A DNA stretch of 64,000 nt from contig CAJJDN010000020.1 in NCBI GenBank assembly GCA_905182985.1, positions 191,272-255,271 on the forward strand. The letters are read 5' to 3'. Source of the DNA: Paramecium sonneborni. Its lineage: Eukaryota; Ciliophora; Oligohymenophorea; Peniculida; Parameciidae. The notes under the pieces are model-generated. The model saw only the letters and a list, made by a program, of their open reading frames with translations, had not been told where the DNA came from and did no database searches. Below, piece by piece: positions 1 through 10,556 of the stretch (positions within the stretch are counted from its first letter, which is position 1; every line of letters begins with the position of its first letter). The position numbers and the translations under genes were made by a program.

Positions 1-32
1 ATTTTGAAAAGTTGCTTCTTCTTGCTGGACAT
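1..32 (-). CDS. Rab7 GTPase, N-terminal fragment at window edge
   Basis: The minus strand encodes the first codons of the same Rab7 protein found complete in the two following units ([11 protein letters not shown]). The rest lies outside the window. It shows that the Rab7 start region is present at least three times in tandem. Confidence 0.8.
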   Translation of the reverse strand, partial: MSSKKKQLFK

Positions 33-143
33 GTGGAATTAATATAATTATTTATTTATTTATATTACAAATTTCTCATTTTTATTTTTAAATTCTTAAA
101 TATCGTATTTTATAAGAAAAAAAATCTTAAATTCATTTAATAC

Positions 144-470
144 TCACTTCTTTATAGCCATAAAAAATATACAATTATATATTAAGTATTTTTAATCTAG
201 TTTTGAATGATTATATGTAGATTCCTACATTTATTCACATTTTATTTCAAATCCTTTTTACTATATATAATGTTTAAGATCCTCAAAACCTAATTCGTTG
301 CCTGATAAATCAAGAAATTTATGCTAAAAACTTAGAGAAGTTAAATTTATTATAAAGGATGATTTTAAATAATTAAGAAAATTTTTTCTTAGTAAATTTT
401 CTTCTAAGCTGAGGTGTTTATTAATTATAAAATGAATATTATAAGTTATTTGGTATTTTTATTATTACAT
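144..470 (-). other. Chimeric ORF: LRR-like N-terminus fused to methyltransferase C-terminus (copy 1)
   Basis: The open frame starts at an ATG preceded by an in-frame TGA five codons upstream. Its first part reads like a leucine-rich repeat (FLDLSGNELG). At base 285 it passes in frame into the last 48 residues of the carnosine methyltransferase encoded at 3264-4482 and uses that gene's TGA. The encoded protein would be 108 residues and would lack the SAM-binding site, so methyltransferase activity is not expected. It is probably a by-product of the tandem duplication. Whether it is expressed cannot be told from sequence. Confidence 0.5.
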
Positions 471-883
471 GAAGAAGATAGGTCAATATAATCTTATTAT
501 TTTGTGGTTCTTATGAAAATATTATTTTTCTAGTTGAATTCAGTTTGATTTAATTAATTTAATTTTCAAGCTTGAAATTAATTTATTTTATGAAATTGAT
601 TATTGAGAGAGCTACTTAATAAGGTAAAAAATTAAATAAAAGTCATGTTTCAATTTTGCTCTTATTTAATTTTTTAACGTCCCATTTCTATAATAAGACA
701 GTATTTAGGAATTTAAATACTAAGAAAATATTAATTTAATTAATAAATTTAATAATATCACCTAATAAAACTATAAAATAACGCTTTCCAAAAAATATAT
801 AATTGTGTTATGAAAGAAAAAGCATGATATATACTTAGTTTTTATATTATATGACGATGAAATCTGATAAAAAATTCATTAAA
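471..883. other. Gene-free stretch inside the repeat unit
   Basis: This AT-rich stretch lies downstream of Rab7 and upstream of the chimeric ORF on the minus strand. I see no conserved protein or RNA in it. It presumably holds the Rab7 3' end. An identical copy lies at 2031-2443. Confidence 0.5.
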
Positions 884-1592
884 TCAGCAGCATCCTCCTT
901 ATTTAGCTTATGGTTTTTGGTTCTATTTAGTTAATGTCACAGTTGTAGGGAAAAATCTAAAAAAAAGAAATAAAATAAAAGAATTACATTTCTTCATCTT
1001 TTTCTTAGCTTGCAGCAGCTTTAGCAATGTCTTAGAATGCTTATTCAATATTTGTTGCATCTTTGGCCGAAACTTCAAAGAATTGTATATTTCCATGTGA
1101 TTTACACCATTATTAAGCTTTAGATTCTTAAACTTTTCTTTCTGTAGCTTTATCTAATTTATTTCCTAATACAACAAAAGGAAAATGTTCTGGATCTTTT
1201 GGTTAACCTTACATTAAAAATTCATCTCTCCAAGAATCCAAAGAATCAAATGATTTTGGATTTGTAATATCATAAACCAATACACAACAATCAGCTCCTC
1301 TATAAAATGCTCCACCTAATGATTGGAATCTCTCTTAACCTGCAGTGTCCCAAATCTATAAAATTTGTAAAATTATCATCATACTTATAGAGTAACCATA
1401 CGATCATCAATCATAACTTCTTTTGCCATAAAATCTGCTCCAACTGTAGCTCTATATTATTATGTGAACCTTGCATTAACATATTAATTCATTAATGATG
1501 TTTTTCCTACTCTAAAAGTTATTTAATATGTAGACTTACCCTGAATCACCTAATATAATTATTTTGAAAAGTTGCTTCTTCTTGCTGGACAT
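884..1592 (-). CDS. RAB7: Rab7 small GTPase (tandem copy 1)
   Basis: Rab7 controls maturation of late endosomes, phagosomes and lysosomes. Three introns of 31, 29 and 28 nt (957-987, 1356-1384, 1512-1539) must be removed, giving 206 residues, the usual size. All G-box motifs are present in order: GDSGVGKTS (P-loop), the ATVGADF effector region, WDTAGQERF, GNKLD and VSAKD. The sequence between them ([26 protein letters not shown]) is diagnostic of Rab7 rather than other Rabs. The C-terminus ends GGCC, a geranylgeranylation site. Codons TAA and TAG fall at glutamine positions such as WDTAGQERF, direct evidence for the ciliate code. The start sits 114 bp from the stop of the upstream methyltransferase reading frame. 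Confidence 0.96.
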
Positions 1593-3120
1593 GTGGAATT
1601 AATATAATTATTTATTTATTTATATTACAAATTTCTCATTTTTATTTTTAAATTCTTAAATATCGTATTTTATAAGAAAAAAAATCTTAAATTCATTTAA
1701 TACTCACTTCTTTATAGCCATAAAAAATATACAATTATATATTAAGTATTTTTAATCTAGTTTTGAATGATTATATGTAGATTCCTACATTTATTCACAT
1801 TTTATTTCAAATCCTTTTTACTATATATAATGTTTAAGATCCTCAAAACCTAATTCGTTGCCTGATAAATCAAGAAATTTATGCTAAAAACTTAGAGAAG
1901 TTAAATTTATTATAAAGGATGATTTTAAATAATTAAGAAAATTTTTTCTTAGTAAATTTTCTTCTAAGCTGAGGTGTTTATTAATTATAAAATGAATATT
2001 ATAAGTTATTTGGTATTTTTATTATTACATGAAGAAGATAGGTCAATATAATCTTATTATTTTGTGGTTCTTATGAAAATATTATTTTTCTAGTTGAATT
2101 CAGTTTGATTTAATTAATTTAATTTTCAAGCTTGAAATTAATTTATTTTATGAAATTGATTATTGAGAGAGCTACTTAATAAGGTAAAAAATTAAATAAA
2201 AGTCATGTTTCAATTTTGCTCTTATTTAATTTTTTAACGTCCCATTTCTATAATAAGACAGTATTTAGGAATTTAAATACTAAGAAAATATTAATTTAAT
2301 TAATAAATTTAATAATATCACCTAATAAAACTATAAAATAACGCTTTCCAAAAAATATATAATTGTGTTATGAAAGAAAAAGCATGATATATACTTAGTT
2401 TTTATATTATATGACGATGAAATCTGATAAAAAATTCATTAAATCAGCAGCATCCTCCTTATTTAGCTTATGGTTTTTGGTTCTATTTAGTTAATGTCAC
2501 AGTTGTAGGGAAAAATCTAAAAAAAAGAAATAAAATAAAAGAATTACATTTCTTCATCTTTTTCTTAGCTTGCAGCAGCTTTAGCAATGTCTTAGAATGC
2601 TTATTCAATATTTGTTGCATCTTTGGCCGAAACTTCAAAGAATTGTATATTTCCATGTGATTTACACCATTATTAAGCTTTAGATTCTTAAACTTTTCTT
2701 TCTGTAGCTTTATCTAATTTATTTCCTAATACAACAAAAGGAAAATGTTCTGGATCTTTTGGTTAACCTTACATTAAAAATTCATCTCTCCAAGAATCCA
2801 AAGAATCAAATGATTTTGGATTTGTAATATCATAAACCAATACACAACAATCAGCTCCTCTATAAAATGCTCCACCTAATGATTGGAATCTCTCTTAACC
2901 TGCAGTGTCCCAAATCTATAAAATTTGTAAAATTATCATCATACTTATAGAGTAACCATACGATCATCAATCATAACTTCTTTTGCCATAAAATCTGCTC
3001 CAACTGTAGCTCTATATTATTATGTGAACCTTGCATTAACATATTAATTCATTAATGATGTTTTTCCTACTCTAAAAGTTATTTAATATGTAGACTTACC
3101 CTGAATCACCTAATATAATT
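1561..3120. repeat. Tandem repeat unit 2 (1,560 bp)
   Basis: This is a base-for-base copy of the preceding unit as far as I can read it, including introns and intergenic DNA. The absence of any difference means either a very recent duplication, ongoing homogenisation, or a repeat created during assembly. Confidence 0.97.
1704..2030 (-). other. Chimeric LRR/methyltransferase ORF (copy 2)
   Basis: An identical copy of the chimeric frame described at 144-470, with its junction at base 1845. It lies between the two complete Rab7 genes. Confidence 0.5.
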
Positions 3121-3152
3121 ATTTTGAAAAGTTGCTTCTTCTTGCTGGACAT
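2444..3152 (-). CDS. RAB7: Rab7 small GTPase (tandem copy 2)
   Basis: Identical to the Rab7 gene at 884-1592, including its three short introns, with all G-boxes and the C-terminal GGCC. This copy sits next to the intact methyltransferase gene (stop at 3264-3266), so it probably has the ancestral context. If the duplication is real the cell carries at least two full Rab7 genes with identical promoters, which would raise Rab7 dosage without changing the protein. Confidence 0.95.
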
Positions 3153-3405
3153 GTGGAATTAATATAATTATTTATTTATTTATATTACAAATTTCTCATT
3201 TTTATTTTTAAATTCTTAAATATCGTATTTTATAAGAAAAAAAATCTTAAATTCATTTAATACTCACTTCTTTATAGCCATAAAAAATATACAATTATAT
3301 ATTAAGTATTTTTAATCTAGTTTTGAATGATTATATGTAGATTCCTACATTTATTCACATTTTATTTCAAATCCTTTTTACTATATATAATGTTTAAGAT
3401 CCTCA
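3121..3405. repeat. Partial third repeat unit and junction with unique DNA
   Basis: Identity with the repeat stops after base 3405. On the unique side the minus strand continues into the body of the methyltransferase gene (ELSYED), while inside the repeats the same place reads ELGFED from a leucine-rich-repeat sequence. About 13 of 15 bases around the junction match between the two sources, so the breakpoint lies in a short stretch of imperfect homology. Confidence 0.9.
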
Positions 3406-4482
3406 TAACTTAATTCAATACTTGTTTCAGAGAATTAGTTTGCAAAATGATATTCTAAAGGTCCAAAGTTTATCCAACATCCTTTAGTTTTTAAAATATC
3501 ATAAATAGCATCAATATATTCTAATACATTATTCGCTGTATCAATGAAGAAGCAAGTTATAATACTATCCCAAAAATTAAAGTATTTAGGTTGATGATAG
3601 ACAATAATAAATTCTCCGGCTACAAAAGACATTTCATCATTTTCAGTTAAAATGTCTGCTGGAACAACATCAGGTACTTTTACCTACTCAAATTAATCAT
3701 TTTCACTAGGTTAATATTATAATACCATAATCTATTGCAAAAATTATTTGCAAATGGATATAATTCATATTAGTTTTTTTTCTAAGTAAGATTAATAATG
3801 AAATGTGAACTCAAAAGCATGAAATAAGAGAATTCATTTCCTTATGCTGCAAATCCTCTACTTGCCAATTCAAATACAAGTCTCCCTAAGCCTGCTCCAG
3901 GCAAAAGTACCTAATATTTCACATTTTTTATTCTTGCATCTGGGTAAAATTATTGTAAACAATCAATAATTAGCTTATAAGATTAATCTCTTTCAGCTTA
4001 GCCTTAAAGGCTCCAATCTTTATTAATTTTATAATTATACCTCGATAAAATTATTTTAAAGTTATCCTTAGTTTTGAAATATCACCATGTTGTGCATGAG
4101 GAAAGTATGGTAAATCTGATAAATAAGTAACTTAACTTAAATCCATCTCTGGAAACATATCTACATAAGCAGCAACTATCAAAAAACAAAAATGTGCATT
4201 TTTCTTAATACAATAATCAAATTTTTTTATTCTTTCTTCATAATTCATTAATAGATTGTTTCTTTATTCAGGTTTAAGTACTTAAAAATGAGTTTTAATT
4301 CTCTAAAGTTCTATCTTCATATCATTTGTATAATTATAAAAGCATGCAATCACATTCTTAAAATGTTGAAATTCATGTATGTCCTTTTACAATATTTCAT
4401 TATTAGAAGGATGATAAATTGCATATTCTTTATCAAAATATAATGCATCCATTTCTTTGATTTCAATTTCAATTTAATCCAT
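3264..4482 (-). CDS. CARNMT1: Carnosine N-methyltransferase-like protein (N2227 family)
   Basis: Members of this family transfer a methyl group from S-adenosylmethionine, in animals converting carnosine to anserine. Removing introns of 23 nt (4018-4040) and 20 nt (3706-3725) gives 391 residues, the normal length. The SAM-binding loop reads LLPGAGLGRLVFELA. Downstream are NEFSYFML, then FWDSIITCFFIDTANNVLEYI and WINFGPLEYHF, all characteristic of the N2227 family. The C-terminal SYEDLKHY to the TGA is the part duplicated in the tandem array. The start is the ATG giving MDQIEIE; the next gene begins 143 bp away on the opposite strand. The natural substrate in a ciliate is unknown; the family call is firm. 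Confidence 0.9.
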
Positions 4483-4625
4483 AAAAATAATTTTCTTAAA
4501 TAATTAAAACAAAATTTTGCAGAATTGAATGAGTTTTCTAAGTTTTTTTACATCATCCACAAAGCAATAATCAAAATTATAGAAAATAAAAGTACATAAA
4601 ATAATAAGATATTAGATTTATAAAG

Positions 4626-5893
4626 ATGAACAATGTTAAAATTATTTCCAAAACTTAAACATCGAAGATAATACATAGTGCTAAAAAATTTTAGATTAAA
4701 TTGATATTTCAAATCAAATAGGAGATGATGTTTTAATTTATATATCATTAGGTGAGAAAAGTACTCATTCTCTTTACCTGTTAGAAAGATAAAAAGTGCA
4801 TCTCATAAAGAATTATTAATAAATAGGAATAAATTTCTAAAATTTTACAAAATGCCCCGCAAAATCTAGAACTTTATATAGTTTATTAAGAAATCAAGCT
4901 TTCTAAATTGCAAGAAAGTCAATCTTATCGCTAAAAAATTTGGAATCATACCATCAATAGTATAAGATTTATTTTTATTGTTGAAGGTTAAAAAGATCAT
5001 TCATTTAGATAAGGAACTTTACTGAAAAAAAATAAAGCAGGTAAATTTATAGAGAGGGTTTTTAAATTATAAAAAGACACTTTAATTTATGAGAAGAATG
5101 ATAAAAATCAAAAAAAACAAAGCTGCATTTCACTTGATTCAATGTAAATTGAAAAACAGCCAGATAAAAATTTAACATTCACAATAAAGTGCGATCAAAA
5201 AATTTATTAAATTAAAGCATAAAGTAGAACAGATTTTGATGGATGGTAGGTAGAAATCATATAGAATATTTAGGTTATATTCATTACACAACTAAATTAT
5301 GAAATGGAAAGAAGTGAAACTATTACTAGATTACGATAAGAAAATTGAGCAAAGTGGCCATCTAAAAGTGGAAAAATTGAAAGGCCTTCCAAGTCAATTC
5401 AAATCTATCAAGTTTATAGCATAGACAAATTCTTACATTACAAAGTTTAATTAATCAAAATTTTAGATAATTTTAAGAATATTTGTAAAATAAGAGATCA
5501 GATTTAGAAAAGAAATTTTTTTAATTTTTGCGATTATCTTATGAGAGTGAAACATTGCAATAAGGATAGAAAAGTTATAAGTAAATGATTGAGAATAAAG
5601 ACACCTTGTTACAGGAAATCTAAGAAAGTATTAAGGAGGATGAATACTTTTGCAAATTTGAAAAAATCTAATAAAGTTCATTTAAATAAGAATTAACAAT
5701 ATATTTTGAAAAATAAATTTTACCAGATTTTCTTTTGCAAAGTAAGAATAAATTTTATATGATAGTTGATTAATCCTAAATTCTATTAGATTTTTCTATT
5801 CATTAGTTTAAATAGTTCTATACATTTCCTTTGTTTGATTCCTCAAGTTTTTATTATGATCTTACTGATACAGTAATCGTGAATTCTGAATGA
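4626..5893 (+). CDS. PH-domain protein
   Basis: This is a protein of about 400 residues with a pleckstrin-homology fold near its middle: GTLLKKNKAGKFIERVFKL, then LIYEKND, then DFDGWLYSL containing the conserved C-terminal tryptophan. Such domains bind phosphoinositides or other membrane partners. Introns of 28 nt (after DGW) and 22 nt (GTTTAATT...TTTAG) are needed and leave a length divisible by three. A 24-nt intron-like stretch near the N-terminus (GTACTCATT...GTTAG) also keeps the frame, so the true start may be a later methionine. The C-terminal half is helical and rich in lysine and glutamine and has no family I recognise. Confidence 0.72.
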
Positions 5894-6175
5894 ATCAATA
5901 CTTATTACAAAAAATATTTATTAAATTAATTAAAATCAAAAAATTAATGCATTTTGCATGGATTATAAGAAAACAAAAAGAATTAATAATTTCAGTAGAT
6001 GCTGATTTTTGTGAGATGAAGAGGAATTATTTTGATATCTTGTGATCATCTTTATCATTTAATATTGTTCAAGATAAATAGAAAATTTTAATGAAAAATG
6101 CAAGAAAAATTACATTATTAAACTAAGCCTTTTTATAGAGATTGATTAATAAATTTTAATATTATATAAAATCTT

Positions 6176-7031
6176 ATGGGCTGTCTCTTTGCTAAAAAAA
6201 CAGGGAAAAATAATTATGAATTGCAGGATGTTTAGCCTTAGTAGATATTATAATAAAGATAGGGATACTAATTTATCAAAAAATGCATTTCACCATTAGC
6301 CTACCTAAGCGAATGGACCAGATGAATCATCTTAAAATAGTAGCTAATAAAAATTAATTAATGAAAATCCCTCCTGCTTGTTAACTGACAGTTCTAGTGA
6401 TGATGAAGAAATTTATTAAATTGATGAAATACTAAAGTTTAGAAGAGCCTAATTAAAGAAGAAAAGAAGATAAAATAAAGGATACAGACATAACTCATTA
6501 AATAATCTTGATAAAGTTTTTATAACTGAATAAAATATAAAAAAAAGAAGTTCTTCATTGGGATAAATAGCATTAGGTCAAATTTCTATTAATATGCTTT
6601 ATTATGAAAAGTTTCAAAAAATGAAAAATATCTAAAGACGACCTTTAAAAGTGTAAATAGATTCAATTTTAATAGACATAAATTAATAAATTGAAAAATT
6701 TGACTAAAATAATTAGAAAGAATAAATATCTTTAAGGAGTTCTTTTTCATCTATGGAATAATTAGTAGCTTAATGCAAAAATTGTAAAAATGTAATAGAG
6801 AATGATTAGTACTAACTTGAATGTTTGCACATTTTTGATTCTAAATGTTTAGTTAAATTAATAATCGATTAAATTTAGAAAGATTAAACAAAAATTCATT
6901 GTTTATGTCAATAAATTATCAAAACAAAGCTATTGAAAAAAATTTTAATAACAAATGTGGAAGAAAGTGAACAATATTTACAAAAACTTTTTGCAAATCA
7001 ATACTAACATTTGGAATAAACAATCGAATGA
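6176..7031 (+). CDS. Acylated N-terminus protein with RING-like zinc motif
   Basis: The protein of 277 residues begins MGCLFAKK, the pattern for N-myristoylation of Gly2 with palmitoylation of Cys3, so it is probably held at a membrane. The middle is basic and Ser-rich (DSSSDDEE, LKKKRRQ). Near the C-terminus are CKNCKN, then LECLHIFDSKC and CLCQQ, spaced like a degenerate RING or zinc-finger that could bind zinc; the last cysteine pair is incomplete. One intron of 22 nt interrupts codon 22. It ends only 13 bp before the stop of the convergent MT-A70 gene. Confidence 0.72.
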
Positions 7032-7044
7032 AATTAATAATTTA

Positions 7045-8024
7045 TCATTTATTTTCACAAACACTTATCCATCCTTTTCTTGGTTATTCTTTTTGAGCAA
7101 AAATCTCCATTAATTAAGATTTTGGAAGCAAAGTTTCAATTGTTTAATAAATGTATTCTTTTGTTTTTTATGATGATTTTCCATTACTCACAAAATCAAA
7201 CAATACATCAGGAGTTCTTTAGTGTCTTAATTCTAATTAGGATTTTTGTTCATCAAATTTCCTAAACATTATCAAAACTTATTTTGATTGATTTAGGACT
7301 TTTGAAGGACGATTCAAAATTAAATCTTTTACTTAAACTTTTTATTATAAAAAAATTAAGTTATCTAACACAGCCTCTTCAGTTTGTTCAATTTTCATAT
7401 GTTTATTTAATTCTTCTAAAGCTTTTTCCAAACTAAGCTAAACTACAACCAAATTTTCAATATATGTGAAACCTTTAGATTCCATGGTTTCGAGAATTTC
7501 ATTTATAAGTCCTTTATCAGACCAAATAAATAAAATTCCATTCGATATTAACTTTTTAGATAGATCCAAGTTTTTCTATAAATATTATAGTTAATTTTAC
7601 CAAGTCTTTTCTAAAAAGATTATCGATGAAAATTCCCTAAACTCCTTTGGCATATTAAGACAAATCTGTCCCTAAAATCTTTTTTAGAACCACAACTCTT
7701 AAATTAAAAATGCAATTTAACCTTTTTTGATCTGTTTCATAAGATTGACACTTTATTTATTTTTTCCAGTACATCAGTACTTCTAAATTGTCGCACGTTC
7801 TATTTAACTCAAACTATTTACACTTTATCTTTTTTAGATTTAGCTTTGTATTTCCTAATTTTTTTTAATGCCTTAAATGAATCTTAATCATCTACATATT
7901 CTGAATCATCTTCAGTAACATCATATCCTTGGTTTAGCTTAAAATAATTTATTCTTTTATTTTCAGAACCAGGCTCATTACATCTTAATCTCATTTTTAT
8001 TGATTCCCGCTAATTTTTTCCCAT
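7045..8024 (-). CDS. MT-A70 family protein lacking DPPW (MTA9/METTL14-like)
   Basis: MT-A70 proteins form adenine N6-methyltransferase complexes; in ciliates MTA1 with MTA9 and partners methylates DNA. Introns of 22 and 25 nt give 310 residues. Family landmarks are GILFIWSDKG followed by MESKGFTYIENLVVV, then IMFRKFD, LELRHQRTPDVLFDF, and the terminal SQLMEIFAQ...RKGWISVC. Where catalytic members have DPPW this protein reads IFIDNLF, so the catalytic tetrad is absent. That is what is expected of the structural MTA9 or METTL14-type partner rather than the enzyme itself. The N-terminal third is Lys/Arg-rich and could touch nucleic acid. A catalytic partner is not in this window. Subfamily assignment is inference. 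Confidence 0.8.
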
Positions 8025-8170
8025 GTTTTTTTTTGTTTATCAAATTAATAAAATAAATTAACCCATTAAATATATAATTCGAAGAAAATAAGTAATTTGA
8101 TTGTATAAATAATTTATTTAAAATTGATATGAATAATCAAATGTAAATTTTTATTAAGTATTAACGAAAA

Positions 8171-10238
8171 TCACTGTATTTTATGTTCTGCAAATGACCA
8201 ACCAGCCAAATGCGATTATTCTAAAAAGCTACCAATTTCAAAGACATTATGTTCAACTTTGATGAACCTAGTTTTTCTACTCAAAATGGGCATTTTAATT
8301 TATTTTTCTTTAACTTTAGTCCATTCAATATCATTAAAATAAGGATGAGCTTTGATTTCTTCAGCATCTCCTTTACCTGAACCCAACCTTTTAGCTGGAT
8401 TTCTTTATAAAAGCTAAAATATCAAATAATATATAAATACTGCTTTTAATAGATTGATTCCATCATTAGATATATAGGTAGGCAACTTAAGATCAGCTTT
8501 TTAAATATTATTAAAAAGTTCTTCACGATCATTAGCATAATAAGGAGGTTGTCCAACTAAAAGTTCATACATGACAACTCCTAATAAGTACCAATCTACA
8601 GCTTTTCCATGACCACATCTTTTTAGCATTTCAGGTGCTAAATAAGCTACAGACCCACAAAAAGATCTTGCGCCTGTATAATGTTCTTATACACCCTCTT
8701 TTGATAAACCAAAATCAGTTAACATAGCAAAGCCATCTGCATCAAGAACAATATTATCAGGTTTTAAATCTCTAAATATTATATCTCTTTTATGTAAATC
8801 TTCCAAAGCAAGAATCATTTGAGTTAAATACAATTTCACTCTTTCTTCTGGAAATCTTTATTCTCTTCTCAAATGAGAACTTAAATCACCTCCAGGACAA
8901 TAATCCATAATTAGACATAATTTATCAGTTGTTTGAAATGCATATCTTAACCTAACAATAAATGGATGTTTGGTTAATGATAAAACATTTCTCTCTGTTA
9001 ATGCATATCTTGTAAGATTTTACTCTATATATAAATTATCAATACTTTGGATTTTAGATTTATGAAGTACTTTCATAGCTAATAATTAATTCGTATCAAG
9101 TTTTTCAACTAAATAAACTTCTCCAAAACTACCTCTTCCAATTAAAGCATGTACTTTAAAATGGTGAGGACCGACTTTATCCTCATTAAATGAATTGCAA
9201 TTTTCACTACCAAAATCAGTTCTTGCATCATAAATTTTAATTGAATTATTATTTTATTTTTGCATTGCTTACAGAAATATCTATTAATTAGAAGAATATT
9301 CCATAGCAATTTTGTTTTCTTTATTTCTAATATGAAAATAATTTGTGTATATACTTTAAATTTAGATTCAAACTTTATTTGTTTAATAATAAATCTATTA
9401 TTTTCTATCTTTAATTTATGGTGGCTAAATGGAGACATGTATTTTTATTAATATCTTAAGAATTGATATCAGCTCCTGCTGTAATTAATTGTTAAGTAAT
9501 TTCTTCAACCCCTAGACTACAAGCAATCATTAAGGGTGTTTATAATTTTGAATTTAATGAATCTATTTAAGCTTCATGATATAATAATAATCCAACAAGT
9601 TTAGAGTTTCCACTTATAACACTCAAATGTAAAACTGTATTTCCATCTGTATCACGTGAATTTATGTCTGGTTTATCTTTTAAGAGAATTTCTCTAACTT
9701 CATTATAAGAATTGTTTTTCACTGCTTTTATTAATTTGGCATTATTTGGACTCTTTGTATTCCTAATAAATTAAAAATTTATAAACCAATTATTTCTCCA
9801 GTCTTAATAACGAATATCAATAACTTTGCCTGTATCTTGATCCCGAATACAAAATTCTGGATATTTACCTGAAGCTTTTACCTTTATATTTAAATTTATT
9901 ACTAATTTGTTAGGTGGTAACTTTTGAACTAAAACTGAACCTTCATCAAGAAGACTTGGTGAAAGCATGGATCTCTCACATCTATGACCAGCTGAAAATT
10001 ATCTATCAGATTGAGATGGTTCTGTTTTTATTATTTTAGCTATGTTATAGGTTTGCATAGGTGAACGAGATGGAGGTTTTGTTATAGGAACCTATTAAAC
10101 GTTCATTGGATTCAACTATTTTTAAAATAACTTAATAATTTATATTTTTGTAAAATATATTTTCTAATCAAATCCTAATATTGTATCTCTTATTTTTATT
10201 AATTCTAGTCTATTTTCATTCATAGAGTATGAAATCAT
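8171..10238 (-). CDS. Ankyrin-repeat AGC-family protein kinase
   Basis: With introns of 28 and 27 nt removed this encodes about 670 residues. After a low-complexity head come at least three ankyrin repeats ([44 protein letters not shown]). The C-terminal half is a complete kinase: [44 protein letters not shown] and NPAKRLGSG. The T-loop and the tail (LAGWSFAEH, resembling the AGC hydrophobic motif) place it in the AGC group, which phosphorylates Ser/Thr. The ankyrin-then-AGC order is not the usual animal or fungal arrangement. The start may be the ATG at 10238 or the one at 10223. An MST kinase gene begins 318 bp away on the other strand. Confidence 0.92.
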
Positions 10239-10556
10239 TTTAAAATCAATCTGATTTATGATTTATTTATATTTGATTGATCTGTAAATTCTATATGAAT
10301 ATTTATAACCAATTTATATGTTTTAAAATATACATAAGAATATATAAAATAAATTGCACAAACTCTAATCGATTTAGAAGATTTGATTAAAGATACAATT
10401 AATAATAAGACGAAATTATGTGATATTATATTCAATATCATATTAATTTAGATTTAGTAATTGTTTTTGGACATCTTGTAACTAAAAATCATTCAAATTG
10501 ATATCCGTTAGATGTAAAATTAGATTTTCTAAAGAAAATTATTTTTAATAATTTGT
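10239..10556. other. Divergent intergenic region between two kinase genes
   Basis: This AT-rich stretch separates the starts of the ankyrin-AGC kinase and the MST-like kinase and must hold both promoters. I see no conserved coding sequence or RNA in it. Confidence 0.5.

Larger units (their letters stand above)
1..1560. repeat. Tandem repeat unit 1 (1,560 bp)
   Basis: The first 1,560 bases recur without any visible mismatch immediately afterwards and again for about 285 bases after that. Reading the minus strand, each unit holds the last part of a carnosine methyltransferase gene, a complete Rab7 gene, and a piece of a leucine-rich-repeat sequence whose end is joined to the methyltransferase piece of the next unit. 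The window opens in the middle of a unit, so the array may extend to the left, or the contig may begin inside it. Confidence 0.97.

Noticed and set aside
4548..4748. Small minus-strand hydrophobic frame upstream of the methyltransferase
   Set aside because: The plus strand carries the 5' part of the PH-domain gene here, and the minus frame lacks any conserved feature.
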